A DNA stretch of 37,529 nucleotides, taken from Zhengella mangrovi. Its GTDB lineage: Bacteria > Pseudomonadota > Alphaproteobacteria > Rhizobiales > Rhizobiaceae. The notes beneath the pieces are model-generated. The model made no database searches. It was not told where the DNA came from and worked only from the letters and a program-made list of their open reading frames with translations. The translations under genes were made by a program, and so were the position numbers. The first letter of the stretch is position 1. Every line of letters starts with the position of its first letter. Shown here piece after piece: positions 7,486-16,729 of the stretch. The stretch lies in NCBI RefSeq assembly GCF_002727065.1, contig NZ_PDVP01000024.1:1-37529 (forward strand). Direction: 5' to 3'.

Positions 7486-8579
7486 TGTCCGCGCTCCCGG
7501 GCGAAGAGCCGGCCAAGCTTGCGGCTCAGGTCGGGCAAGCCGCCCGGCGCGAAGATCAGCAGCACGATGACCAGCGAGCCGAACAGCGCCTGCACGAACT
7601 GCGCCCGGTTGTCGACGAGCAGCACGCGAACCAAGGCCGGTGCATCGCCGACATTGGCCGCGAGGCCCGAAATCAGGCTTGGCAGCAGCAGCCAGATCGC
7701 CGCGCCGAAAAGCGATCCCGGCAGAGATCCCAGCCCGCCGATGATGATCATGGCAATGAACTGGATCGCGAATGAAATGCCGAAGGATTCCGACGTCGCA
7801 TTTGTCAGGTAGTAGGCGTAAAGCGCCCCCGCGACCGCGGCGATGGCGGACGAGAGCGCGAAGGCCTTGAGGCGCAGGATGCGCACGTCGGCGCCCATGG
7901 CGGTGGCCGCGAGTTCATGATCGTGCATCGCGCGCATCGCCCGGCCTTCACGGCTTTTCAGGATGTTGGAGAGGCCCCAGTAGACCGCGATCACCAGGAC
8001 GAGGAGGAAGAAATACCAGCGGATGGGCGTGTCGAGCGCCATCGGTCCGAGCGCCGGGTTGGTGTAGGGAACACCGGCGACGTCGAAGAACTCGAACTGG
8101 TACTCCTGGAAGATGAAAATGATGATGTGGTGGGCGGCCAGCGTGGACAGCACGAAATAGAGCCCGCGCACCCGCAACGACGGCAGCCCCGCGATGACGC
8201 CGGCCAGGGCGCCGACCAGAGCGGCTGCCACCAGCACCACAGGCAGCGGCAGGCCCCACTGCGTGCCCACCACGGCGCCGGTCATCGCGCCGACCGCGTA
8301 GAAGGCACCGTGGCCGATGGAGATCAGCCCCGCGCAGCCGGTGAGGAAGTTCAACGACAGCGCGCCAAGCATGAAGATGAGCATCAGGTTGATCTGCGTG
8401 ATGCCCAGGTTGAGCAGCATGCCGTTTGACAGCGGCACGCCGAACACGGCCCGCTCGGTCAGCAGGAATGGCAGGTAGATCAACGCCGCAATTCCCAGCG
8501 CAGCCAGGATCGCGCGACTGGCCGTCCATGCCTTGGCCATCGGCCTGCGCGGGACAGCGGTGATGGGAGCCTCCGTCAC
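7482..8579 (-). CDS. livM: Branched-chain-amino-acid-type ABC transporter, permease LivM
   Basis: This 365-aa inner-membrane permease has many hydrophobic segments. The family motif region NFLTGCAGLISIGHGAFYAVGA lies near residues 75-95 and the EAA-like loop includes ESFGISFAIQFIAMIIIGG. It starts at GTG (8579), two bases after the livH stop. It forms the translocation pore with LivH. The length includes a ~20-residue cytoplasmic N-terminus with several prolines and arginines before the first membrane span. Confidence 0.92.
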   Translation of the reverse strand: MTEAPITAVPRRPMAKAWTASRAILAALGIAALIYLPFLLTERAVFGVPLSNGMLLNLGITQINLMLIFMLGALSLNFLTGCAGLISIGHGAFYAVGAMTGAVVGTQWGLPLPVVLVAAALVGALAGVIAGLPSLRVRGLYFVLSTLAAHHIIIFIFQEYQFEFFDVAGVPYTNPALGPMALDTPIRWYFFLLVLVIAVYWGLSNILKSREGRAMRAMHDHELAATAMGADVRILRLKAFALSSAIAAVAGALYAYYLTNATSESFGISFAIQFIAMIIIGGLGSLPGSLFGAAIWLLLPSLISGLAANVGDAPALVRVLLVDNRAQFVQALFGSLVIVLLIFAPGGLPDLSRKLGRLFARERGQ

Positions 8580-8581
8580 TG

Positions 8582-9448
8582 TCAGACCCTCCCGGTTTCC
8601 TGGTCGCCGAGCAGGCCCCAGGGACGGAACAGGAGGATAAGGAGGAGAAAGCCGTAGATGGCGATATCGGTCGATTTCGGTGAAATGTAGGAAGAGGAAA
8701 ACTGCTCGATCATGCCGACGAGCAAGCCGCCGACGATCGCGCCGGGGATGCTCTGCAAGCCGCCGATGACGACAGCCGGCAGCGCAAGGAGGCCGATGGT
8801 TTCCAACTCGGTCGAGACGATCTGGAGTTGACCGAGAAACAGACCGCCGATGCCGGCGAGGACGGACCCGATCGCCCAGGCAAGACGGTTCATCAGGTTG
8901 ACGTTGACGCCCGCGGCCATGGCCGCCTCGTGACGGTCGGCAGTGGCCCGCATCAGCAGGCCCACCCGCGTGAAGCGGAAGAAGGCGCCGAAAGCGGCCA
9001 TGCAGACCCAGCTTGTCGCCGCCGCGGTCAGGTGCAGCTTCGGCATGCGCAGGTCGCCGACGATGAAGACGCCGGTCGGCAGGGGCGTGCTCAGCACGCG
9101 CCCCTGCGGTCCGTAGATGATCTCGATGACGGCACGGATGACGATCGACAGGGCGATCGTCACCATGATGATGGCCAGCATCGAGCGGCCGGACAAAGGC
9201 TGGATCAGCGTCATGTGGATGATGACGCCAAGCAGGGCCGAAGCGGCAAGCATCGCAAGTATGGCGAGGGGAAAGGGAAGGCCGAGGATGGAGATCGCGG
9301 TGACGGCGAAATAGGCACCGCAGACCGCCAGCGCTCCCTGGGCGAAGTTGAACACCTGGGTCGCCTTGAACACGACGGCAAACCCGAGGGCCACCAGCCC
9401 ATAGATGCTGCCGAGAGCGAATCCGCTGAACAGGACTTGCGCAAACAT
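8582..9448 (-). CDS. livH: Branched-chain-amino-acid-type ABC transporter, permease LivH
   Basis: This 288-aa permease has the LivH N-terminal signature GSIYGLVALGFAVVFKATQ followed by FNFAQGAL, and a C-terminal FRPWGLLG motif. The ATG at 9448 follows an AGGGAAAGGGGA purine tract. It is the first membrane component after the binding protein, in the standard order livK-H-M-F-G. Confidence 0.93.
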   Translation of the reverse strand: MFAQVLFSGFALGSIYGLVALGFAVVFKATQVFNFAQGALAVCGAYFAVTAISILGLPFPLAILAMLAASALLGVIIHMTLIQPLSGRSMLAIIMVTIALSIVIRAVIEIIYGPQGRVLSTPLPTGVFIVGDLRMPKLHLTAAATSWVCMAAFGAFFRFTRVGLLMRATADRHEAAMAAGVNVNLMNRLAWAIGSVLAGIGGLFLGQLQIVSTELETIGLLALPAVVIGGLQSIPGAIVGGLLVGMIEQFSSSYISPKSTDIAIYGFLLLILLFRPWGLLGDQETGRV

Positions 9449-9479
9449 CGCCCGGTCCCCTTTCCCTGATCAGGCCCGA

Positions 9480-10718
9480 TTACTTGGTGTACTTCTCGTA
9501 ATCGGCATAGTCGCCATACGAAACGAAGGTTTCCTTCGCATAGTCGTAGCCGAACATCTTCAGCACCTGCGGACCGGTGTGGTCTTCGGGCGTATAGACG
9601 ATGGGCGCGGCGAGACCCTCGGGATCGACCGTGAAGCCGCCCTCAATGGCACTCACCAGGCTGGCGCGGGTGAGATCGCCGTCCACCTTCTTCAGCGCGG
9701 TTTCCGCCGTCATGCCGGCAACCCAGCCTGCGACATAGTTGATGTTGGAGGCCAGGTCGCCGTGGCCGGCCTTGTCGGCAAAGGAGACCATCGCCTTGTT
9801 CCCGTCGGACTCGTCGGCGCCGCCGGGGGTGAAGCAACTGATGAAGGAATAGTTGCCGCCGGCCTCGGCGCCGAGCGCGTTGTAGACCGACTTGGTACCG
9901 AGATAGGTGATGCCGAAACCCGGGGTATCCAGCCCGTACTGCTGCATGGTCTTCATCGTCAGGATCGCGGTGTTCTCGATCCCGTAGATGGTGATGAAGT
10001 CCGGCTTTTCGGCAAGAATCTGCTGGACCTGCGGGGTGACGTCAACAGCAGCGATCTTCATCGTCGTGGACGAGGCTGTGCCGCCGTATTTGGCCACCGC
10101 AGCGGCCACGTAGTCGGCGTAGTCCTTTCCGCCGGCCGTCTCGATGGCCACGGTCATGACCTTCGGGTTCTTCAGGCCGAGTTTCTCGACCATGTAGCCG
10201 ACGCCCGCATCGGCCATCTGCTTGTAGCCGCAGAAACCGTTGTAGACCATCTTGCTGGTCGGTTCCGACAGCGCCTTCGTCGGCGTGTAAGTGCCGATCA
10301 CCGGAACCGCGCCGTCACGGATTTCGCTGGCAAGCGCGACCTGCGTGGCCGACGTGCCGAAGCCCGACAGGGCGATGACGGGCGTCTGGCTGACCAGCTT
10401 GTCGAAGGCGATCTTGTCATTGGCCGCGTTGAAGCGGCCGTCCTCAGCGAGGACATTGACCGTACGGCCGCCAACGCCGCCGTTCTCGTTGAGCATGGCC
10501 ATGTAGTCCTGCAGGCCCTTGGTCCAGACGCCCTGCGAGCTCGAGGTCGGGCCGGACAGGTCCATGATCACGCCCCAGTCGATATGGTCGGCGTAGACGC
10601 CGTCCTTCGGGGCATCGCCGGCGAGGGCGCCGCTGGTTGCCATGCCGAGCACCAGGGCCGCCGCAATGGCCTTCGGCATGTGTGCGCGAAAGCCGCTTCC
10701 AAAATTGTATGCCTTCAT
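9480..10718 (-). CDS. Periplasmic substrate-binding protein of the Liv-type importer
   Basis: This 412-aa type I periplasmic binding protein (Peripla_BP_6/LivJK family) captures the substrate for LivHMFG. I place the start at ATG 10718, because GGGAGG lies 7 bp upstream. The protein then begins MKAYNFGSGF with a Sec signal peptide ending near SGALAG. The mature part shows IDWGVIMDLSGPTSS and NENGGVGGRTVNVLAEDGRF, characteristic of the ligand-binding fold. At more than 400 residues it belongs with binding proteins found in aromatic or acyl-compound catabolic clusters rather than classical LivJ. The ligand cannot be deduced. Confidence 0.9.
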   Translation of the reverse strand: MKAYNFGSGFRAHMPKAIAAALVLGMATSGALAGDAPKDGVYADHIDWGVIMDLSGPTSSSQGVWTKGLQDYMAMLNENGGVGGRTVNVLAEDGRFNAANDKIAFDKLVSQTPVIALSGFGTSATQVALASEIRDGAVPVIGTYTPTKALSEPTSKMVYNGFCGYKQMADAGVGYMVEKLGLKNPKVMTVAIETAGGKDYADYVAAAVAKYGGTASSTTMKIAAVDVTPQVQQILAEKPDFITIYGIENTAILTMKTMQQYGLDTPGFGITYLGTKSVYNALGAEAGGNYSFISCFTPGGADESDGNKAMVSFADKAGHGDLASNINYVAGWVAGMTAETALKKVDGDLTRASLVSAIEGGFTVDPEGLAAPIVYTPEDHTGPQVLKMFGYDYAKETFVSYGDYADYEKYTK

Positions 10719-10804
10719 TTCCATTCCTCCCATGGGTTGGGCGCAGGCAATTCCTGCACGCGGTGGTCCGCTGGTCCTTTCGGTGTGACCAGCGAATTCG
10801 GTTG

Positions 10805-11590
10805 TCATCGTCCGCTCCAGACTGGCGGCCGCTTTTCGCCGAAGGCCCGGGCTCCCTCCCGGGCGTCGGCGGAATTCAGAACGTCTTCGAGCAGGGCATC
10901 CTGACGCTGCCAGACGGTGTCGGCCGGCCAGTCGCCCCGTTTGTCGAGGATGTGTTTGGAGGTCATGACCGCCAGTGGACCGTTGGCCCGGATCGTCGCC
11001 GCCAGGTCCAGTGCCTCGGCCAGCGCCCTTCCTGGCCCGCTCAGGCGGTTGACCAGTCCCCAGCGCTCGGCTTCCGGCGCATTGAACATGCGGCCGGTCA
11101 GGACCAGTTCCTTGGCGATCTGCGGCGGGATGCGCTGCGGCAGGCGCAGCAGGCCACCCGACCCCGCGATCAGCCCGCGACGCACTTCCGGCAGGCCGAA
11201 GCGCGCCGACGTCGAGGCGACGATCAGGTCGCAGGCCAGCGCGATCTCGAAACCGCCGGCCAGTGCGTAGCCCTCGATGGCGGCAATCAGCGGCTTGCGC
11301 GGCGTTGCCTTGACGAGGCCGGCAAGACCGCCCACCTCCAGTTCCACCCGTTCGCCGGCTGCAAATGCCTTGAGATCCATTCCCGCCGAGAAATGCCCGC
11401 CGGCCCCGGTCAGGATGCCGACGGAAATCCCGTCGGTTTCATCGAGCCGGTGAACGGCGGCGGCGATGGCCTCCGACGTGGCCCGGTCGATGGCATTGCG
11501 GGATTCGGGCCGGTTGATGGTGATGGTCAGAACGCCGTCCGCCACCTCCACCAGGACCGGCGCCGCGCGATGGGTTTCGGAGGACGTCAT
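10805..11590 (-). CDS. Enoyl-CoA hydratase/isomerase (crotonase family)
   Basis: This 261-aa crotonase-fold enzyme is expected to hydrate a 2-enoyl-CoA. The oxyanion-hole segment GAGGHFSAGMDLKAF is present. The two catalytic glutamate positions are filled (GGFEIALACD and LPEVRRGLIAGSGG). It starts at ATG 11590, overlapping the stop of the acyl-CoA ligase gene by 4 bp (ATGA). It lies between the ligase fusion and the importer genes. The family includes isomerases and C-C hydrolases, so the exact reaction is not certain. Confidence 0.9.
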   Translation of the reverse strand: MTSSETHRAAPVLVEVADGVLTITINRPESRNAIDRATSEAIAAAVHRLDETDGISVGILTGAGGHFSAGMDLKAFAAGERVELEVGGLAGLVKATPRKPLIAAIEGYALAGGFEIALACDLIVASTSARFGLPEVRRGLIAGSGGLLRLPQRIPPQIAKELVLTGRMFNAPEAERWGLVNRLSGPGRALAEALDLAATIRANGPLAVMTSKHILDKRGDWPADTVWQRQDALLEDVLNSADAREGARAFGEKRPPVWSGR

Positions 11591-13887
11591 GACGCCGCCC
11601 TCAGCCGCGCGAACAGGCCCATCCGGTCCCTGATGACCCGTCCTTCGACAACCTCTCCGTCCCGGACCCGGATCATGCCGTTGCAATCCAGAAAGGCGGC
11701 TGCAGTCCTGTCCGGTACGCCCGGCAGACCGCCGAGGTAGCGGCCATGCTGACGAACGTTGAAGACCACCTGGCCGCCGGACGAAAGCACGGTACGGAAC
11801 TCGACCTCTTCCACGGCAAACTGTATCGGCTCGCCGGTGATGTGCTCGTCGTCGACGTGGACGCTGTCCGCCGTGAGGGGCCAGGATCCCGCCAGCCAGT
11901 TCCGCACCGCCGCTTCAGCCTCCGGATCGGGGGCAAGGCAGACGGTGTCCCAGGGCGCGACGGCCGGCCGGTCCGGCGTGTCCGCGACGCCGGACTTCAG
12001 CTGGCGCCGCCGCGTGAAATAATCCTCCTGCGCGACACATCCCGTAAGGACCCTGCCATTGGACCGATAGATCGCGACGCCCGACCAGACCGCGGCCTTG
12101 CCTTCATTCTGACCGTGCTCGCTGAACCAGAGCGCTGCCCAGTCCGGTCCGCAGACAGCCTGGTGAACGGTCATCGACAGACCGGGAAAGGCGCGCATCT
12201 GCTTGTCCACAGCGGGAAGCCACTCGTCGTCGCGTCCGGAAAAGACGACGTCGCCGATCTCCAGCGCGTAGTCCGGCGCGATGAAGGCCGCGCAGGCAAC
12301 CGGATCGTGGCGATTGAAGTAATCGTTGACCCAGCGGCGCGCCAGCGACAGCACGGGCACAGGCGGGGCGCCAAAGATCCGCCGCATCTCGTGCTTGAGC
12401 AGCTTGCCGGACGCATTTCGCGGCAGCGTGTCGGCGATCGCCACGCGCGTCGGGCACTTGTAGTGGGCAAGCCTGTCGCGGGTAAACGCGATCACCTCGG
12501 CCTCTGCCACGCTCTGGCCCGGGCGCGGAACCACGACGGCGAGCGGCGTTTCGCCCCATTTCGTATGCGGCACGCCGATGACCCCGACCTCCTGGATGGC
12601 CGGATGGGCATTGAGAACATTCTCGATCTCGGCCGGATAGATGTTCTCGCCGCCCGAGATGATCATGTCCTTGAAGCGGTCGACGAGAAAGACATGACCC
12701 TCCTCGTCCAGGTAGGCCGCATCGCCGGTCCGGTACCAGCCATCCTCCACCACTGCTTCTCGCGTGGCTTCCGGGTTGTTCCAGTATCCCTTCATGATCA
12801 TCGCCGACTTCAGCCAGATTTCGCCGATGTCTCCCGGAGCGCAGTCGCTGCCGTCCTTGACGACACGCAGGCCGACCCATGGCAGCGCCTTGCCGCAGGA
12901 TTTGAGCAGGCCGCGGCGCGGGCCATCCGGATCGTGCTCGGAGGGATCGAGCATGACCACCGTGCCGGCGGCTTCCGTCATCCCGTAGGCGTGCATGAAG
13001 TTGCACTTGAAGGCCGCCATGGCACGGCGCAGAAGGACGTCGCCGATCGGTGCGGCGCCGTACATCAGCAACTCCAGACTGGTCACATCCGAGGTCTCGA
13101 TATCGGGCAGGTTCAGGAGCGCCTGGATAACTGCGGGAACGAGGAAGGTGTTGGTGACCCGGTAGTCCGCGATGAGCTGGATCATCTGTGGCAGGTTGAC
13201 CTCTGCCATCAGCACCGTATGGCCGCCGACGAGCATCGTGCTGCTGCCGTAACCGCAACCGCCGATGTGGAACATCGGCATGGCAACGAGGTTGACGCTC
13301 TTGCCGTTCATGGACCACGCTTCGCTGGCGAGGCGATGGGTGTAGTCCATGTTTTCATTCGTCAGCATCACGCCCTTGGGCAGACCGGTCGTGCCAGAGG
13401 TGTAAAGCAGCAGGAGGACCTCGCCGGCGGGTCCCGAGTAGCCTGGGTCCGCTGCATCGGCCGCGTCGCGGAAGGCATCGTAATCCTTGCCGAAGGCGAT
13501 GACGCGGCATGGCGCCGGGCCTTCGCCGAGCAGGCCAAGGCCGGTCTCGTCGGCGAGGATGATCGACGGTTGCGCATCGGCGACGATCTCCGCGATCTCG
13601 CGGGCTGAAAGGCGCCAGTTGAGACCCACCACGATCGCGCCGATCTTGCTGCAGGCAGTGATCAGTTCGAAATATTCCGCCCGGTTCCTGGTCAGGAGGG
13701 CCACCCGGTCGCCGCGTCCGATCCCGGCCGCCGTCAACGCGTTGGCCGCCATGGAGCTTATGCGATCGAGATCGGCGAAGCTCTGCGTCCGCCCGGCGAA
13801 CGTCAGCGCCGGCGCATCCGGGCGGTTCGCCGCGAAGGCGCGGACCCGGTCGGCAAAGGTGGCGATGGGGCTGGCCGGTTCGCTCAT
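11587..13887 (-). CDS. Acyl-CoA ligase fused to two SnoaL-like (NTF2-fold) domains
   Basis: This 766-aa protein has an N-terminal AMP-dependent synthetase/ligase (~1-500), which activates a carboxylic acid through an acyl-adenylate to the CoA thioester. The P-loop is YTSGTTGLPKG (~157-167), then HAYGMTEAAG, the YRTGD motif and the catalytic lysine in RNASGKLLK. About 250 further residues follow. The first stretch (RRWVNDYFNRHDPVACAAFI to QEDYFTRRRQ) reads as a SnoaL-like domain. The second (AEAAVRNWLAG to the end, with VVFNVRQHGRYLGG) looks like another. Free-standing ligases of this class end near residue 510-540, so the extension is unusual. The start at ATG 13887 is 11 bp after the upstream stop. 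Its role may be substrate channelling or an isomerase/hydrolase step after activation; this is inference. Confidence 0.85.
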   Translation of the reverse strand: MSEPASPIATFADRVRAFAANRPDAPALTFAGRTQSFADLDRISSMAANALTAAGIGRGDRVALLTRNRAEYFELITACSKIGAIVVGLNWRLSAREIAEIVADAQPSIILADETGLGLLGEGPAPCRVIAFGKDYDAFRDAADAADPGYSGPAGEVLLLLYTSGTTGLPKGVMLTNENMDYTHRLASEAWSMNGKSVNLVAMPMFHIGGCGYGSSTMLVGGHTVLMAEVNLPQMIQLIADYRVTNTFLVPAVIQALLNLPDIETSDVTSLELLMYGAAPIGDVLLRRAMAAFKCNFMHAYGMTEAAGTVVMLDPSEHDPDGPRRGLLKSCGKALPWVGLRVVKDGSDCAPGDIGEIWLKSAMIMKGYWNNPEATREAVVEDGWYRTGDAAYLDEEGHVFLVDRFKDMIISGGENIYPAEIENVLNAHPAIQEVGVIGVPHTKWGETPLAVVVPRPGQSVAEAEVIAFTRDRLAHYKCPTRVAIADTLPRNASGKLLKHEMRRIFGAPPVPVLSLARRWVNDYFNRHDPVACAAFIAPDYALEIGDVVFSGRDDEWLPAVDKQMRAFPGLSMTVHQAVCGPDWAALWFSEHGQNEGKAAVWSGVAIYRSNGRVLTGCVAQEDYFTRRRQLKSGVADTPDRPAVAPWDTVCLAPDPEAEAAVRNWLAGSWPLTADSVHVDDEHITGEPIQFAVEEVEFRTVLSSGGQVVFNVRQHGRYLGGLPGVPDRTAAAFLDCNGMIRVRDGEVVEGRVIRDRMGLFARLRAAS

Positions 13888-13897
13888 GACGGACGCC

Positions 13898-15073
13898 TCA
13901 ATAGCTCTTCGGAAGGCCCAGGCTGTGCTGGGCAAAGAAGTTGAGGACCATTTCGCGGCTGACCGGAGCGGTCTTGTGCAGGCGGGCAATGAACCAGAGG
14001 TCGGCCAGGCCGTACTCGATCGACAGGCCATTGCCACCATGCACCTGGATGGCCTGGTCGAGGGCTTCCAGCGAGCTGTCAGCGGCGGCGAACTTCGCCA
14101 TGTTGGATGCTTCGCCGGCTTCCGGCGAGCCCTCATCGTACAACTGGGCCGCCCGCGCCGTCATCAGGCGTGCCTGCTGCACCCCGACATAGGCCTTGGC
14201 AAGGGGATGCGCGACACCCTGGTGCGCGCCGATCGGAACGCCCCAGACGCTGCGATCCTGCGCATAGAGGGACGCCTTCTCGATGGCGTAGCGGGCGATG
14301 CCGTTGTTGATGGCCGAGGCGCAGATGCGCTCCGGGTTGAGCCCGTCGAAAAGCTGCTTGAGGCCGTTGCCCTCGCGCCCGACAAGGGCGTCGGCAGGCA
14401 GTTTCACGTCATCGAAATAGACCATGAACTGGGTTTCGGGCACGTGCAGCGCGGTCTCGATCGGTGTCTTGCTGAGACCGGCGGCATCGGCCGGCACGAG
14501 GAAAAGCGACAGCTGGCCACGGCCGCGTTCATCCAGCGTCTCGCCGCGCGCAACGACCATGATGGCGTCGACTTCGTCCACGGCCGAGGTCCAGTATTTC
14601 GTCCCCTTCAGCGCCCAGCCGTTGCCGTCGCGCCGCGCAACGGTCGAAACCTTGTGGGTGTTGGAACCGGCGTCAGGCTCGGTGATGGCGAAGGCAAGGC
14701 GCATGGACCCGGAGGCGAGGCCCGGCAACCAGGTCTGCTTGATCTCCTCGGATGCATGGCGCTCGATGATCGGCGCGCAAATGGAACCGATGACCAGCGA
14801 CAGGATCGGGCAGCCCTGCGCTGCCGTTTCCTCGACGATCACGTTGTAGTCGGCGAGGCCGCCGCCAGCACCGCCATAGGCTTCCGAGATATGGACCCCG
14901 AGGAAGCCGGCATCGCCCAGGGCGTTCCACAGTTCGACCGGTTTTGCGCCCTTCCGGTAGATGTCCTGGAAATAACGCCGCCCGAACCCGCCGACGAGCT
15001 TGCCGACGCTTTCGCGCAGCATCTTGTGGTGGTCCGCGGTATCGACGAGGCTGGTGTGAAACAATTGTGTCAT
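13898..15073 (-). CDS. Acyl-CoA dehydrogenase
   Basis: This 391-aa FAD-dependent enzyme introduces the 2,3-double bond into an acyl-CoA. The signature FAITEPDAGSN and the C-terminal QVHGGNGLSIEYGLADLW region are clear. The common YEG motif that supplies the catalytic glutamate is replaced by APVS (in LHKTAPVSREM), so the base must lie elsewhere, as it does in some subfamilies, or the activity is altered. The ATG at 15073 overlaps the 3HCDH stop by 4 bp. It is part of the beta-oxidation set of the operon. Confidence 0.92.
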   Translation of the reverse strand: MTQLFHTSLVDTADHHKMLRESVGKLVGGFGRRYFQDIYRKGAKPVELWNALGDAGFLGVHISEAYGGAGGGLADYNVIVEETAAQGCPILSLVIGSICAPIIERHASEEIKQTWLPGLASGSMRLAFAITEPDAGSNTHKVSTVARRDGNGWALKGTKYWTSAVDEVDAIMVVARGETLDERGRGQLSLFLVPADAAGLSKTPIETALHVPETQFMVYFDDVKLPADALVGREGNGLKQLFDGLNPERICASAINNGIARYAIEKASLYAQDRSVWGVPIGAHQGVAHPLAKAYVGVQQARLMTARAAQLYDEGSPEAGEASNMAKFAAADSSLEALDQAIQVHGGNGLSIEYGLADLWFIARLHKTAPVSREMVLNFFAQHSLGLPKSY

Positions 15074-15969
15074 GCTTTTTGTCCGGCCCTTCCGGTGTCC
15101 GCTTCGACGGACCAATCGTAGAAACCATGGCCAGATTTCCGGCCGAGTTCGCCACGCGCCACCATCTCTTCCAGCAGGCGCGGCGGCGCATAGCGCGGCC
15201 CGATCGCCTGGCCCAGATGGCGGGCGATATCGAGGCGCACGTCGAGCCCGACCAGGTCTGTCAGGCGCAGCGGGCCGACCGGATGCCGGTAAGCTGTCAT
15301 GATCGCAACATCGATGTCGTCGGCGCTCGCCACGCCTTCCTCCACCATCCGGATTGCTTCCAGCGCGAGGATGAGGTCGAGACGGCTGGTGATAAAACCC
15401 GGCCGGTCGCTGACCACGGCGGTCTTCTTGCCGATGCCGGTTGCAAACGCCGTGGCGGCCTTCAGCGTCGCGTCACTGGTCGCGGCGCCGCGGATCAGTT
15501 CGACCAGGTGCAGCGACCAGACCGGGTTGAAGAAATGCATCCCGAGGAAGGCATCGGGCCGCGAAACGGCGGTTGCGAGATCGTCAATCGACAGCGCACT
15601 GGTGTTGGTCGCGATGATCGCCGGGGACCGGGCATCGATCCCGGCCAGCACACGATGCTTGATGTCCAGCCGTTCGGGCACGGTTTCGATGACAAGCGCA
15701 AGGGCCTCCGGCAGTTCCGGAATGGTGGCAGCAAAGCGGATCGAAGCGAGGCGCCGGCTTGCATCTTCGGCCGGGACCTTCCCGCGCCGTACCGCCTCGG
15801 CCGCGGCCTGCTCCATCGTCGCGCGGGCTTCCACGCTGCGGCTGTGGTCCGACTCAACCAGGATGACAGGATGCCCGGCCATGGCAAAGACATAGGCAAT
15901 GCCGACGCCCATCGTACCGGCGCCGACGACCCCGACCGCATTCGTCGTGTTGGCGGCGTCAGGCTGCAT
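15070..15969 (-). CDS. 3-hydroxyacyl-CoA dehydrogenase
   Basis: This 299-aa NAD-dependent enzyme oxidises 3-hydroxyacyl-CoA to 3-ketoacyl-CoA. The N-terminal Rossmann motif VGVVGAGTMGVGIA (~11-24), the catalytic-histidine motif GMHFFNPVWSLHLVE, and the C-terminal 3HCDH domain (GPLRLTDLVGLDV) are present. The ATG at 15969 overlaps the SDR stop by 11 bp; a further upstream ATG would extend deep into the SDR gene and is rejected. It is a single-function enzyme rather than part of a FadB-type multifunctional protein. Confidence 0.93.
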   Translation of the reverse strand: MQPDAANTTNAVGVVGAGTMGVGIAYVFAMAGHPVILVESDHSRSVEARATMEQAAAEAVRRGKVPAEDASRRLASIRFAATIPELPEALALVIETVPERLDIKHRVLAGIDARSPAIIATNTSALSIDDLATAVSRPDAFLGMHFFNPVWSLHLVELIRGAATSDATLKAATAFATGIGKKTAVVSDRPGFITSRLDLILALEAIRMVEEGVASADDIDVAIMTAYRHPVGPLRLTDLVGLDVRLDIARHLGQAIGPRYAPPRLLEEMVARGELGRKSGHGFYDWSVEADTGRAGQKA

Positions 15970-16729
15970 AGGCGCCTCCGTTGATATGGATGCCCTGGCC
16001 CGTGATATGGGCGGCACGATCGGAGGCGAGATAGATCATGAGGTCGGCGACTTCCGCCGGCTGCGCATAACGGCCGGTCGGAATGGAGGCGGTGCGCTTG
16101 CGGCGCAGGCCTTCGAAATCGCCGTTGGCCTGTTGCGTCTCGATCTCGCGCAGCAAGGGCGTGTCGACAGGACCCGGGCAGACGGCGTTGACCCGAACGC
16201 CCTGGCGCGCAACTTCCAGCGCCGCGGTCTTGGTCAAGCCCATCACGGCGTGCTTGCTGGCCGTATAGGGCGAGAGATTGCGGGTCGCAACATAGGAACC
16301 CAGCGATGCGGTGTTGACCACCGCGCCGCCCTGCCGCGCAATTGCCGGCAGCGCATGTTTCATGCCCAGGAAAACGCCGCGCACGTTGATGGCCATGACG
16401 CGGTCGAAGTCCTCCACCGTGCAGGTTGTCAGCGGGGTGACCGGTCCCTGCCACCCGGCGTTGTTGATCAGGACATCAAGGCGTCCCCACAGAGAGACCG
16501 CCCGTCCGACAAACGCGGCCGCATCGGCTTCGGAACTGACGTCGGCGGCCATGGCCACGGCCTCGCCGCCCTCGCTTGCAATTTCCTCCACGGTCTCCCG
16601 CGCTCCCGCCTCGTTCAGGTCGACGGCCAGAACCCGCGCGCCGAGCCGCGCGAGCCCGAGACAGGCAGCACGCCCGATCTCGCCTCCCGCACCCGTCACG
16701 ATGGCGGTCCTGCCGGAGAAATCAGCCAC
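15959..16729 (-). CDS. Short-chain dehydrogenase/reductase
   Basis: This classical SDR of about 256 aa is NAD(P)-linked. The cofactor motif TGAGGEIG, the NNAG motif, and catalytic Ser (TASLGSYVATRN) and YTASK are all present. The start is chosen as GTG 16729, giving VADFSGRTAIVTG and an 8-bp overlap with the monooxygenase stop; ATG 16759 is an alternative. It lies directly after the Baeyer-Villiger monooxygenase gene, which suggests oxidation of an alcohol to the ketone substrate, or oxidation of a hydroxyacid later in the route. Which of these applies is inference. Confidence 0.92.
   Translation of the reverse strand: MADFSGRTAIVTGAGGEIGRAACLGLARLGARVLAVDLNEAGARETVEEIASEGGEAVAMAADVSSEADAAAFVGRAVSLWGRLDVLINNAGWQGPVTPLTTCTVEDFDRVMAINVRGVFLGMKHALPAIARQGGAVVNTASLGSYVATRNLSPYTASKHAVMGLTKTAALEVARQGVRVNAVCPGPVDTPLLREIETQQANGDFEGLRRKRTASIPTGRYAQPAEVADLMIYLASDRAAHITGQGIHINGGAYAA

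Noticed and set aside
11746-13608. A 620-codon plus-strand open frame opposite the ligase-SnoaL gene
   Set aside because: It is antisense to a gene with complete ligase motifs; the product has an arginine/histidine/valine-rich shadow composition.
13888-14136. An 83-codon N-terminal extension of the ligase-SnoaL protein
   Set aside because: It would overlap the acyl-CoA dehydrogenase gene out of frame and has no domain features; ATG 13887 starts the ligase domain properly.
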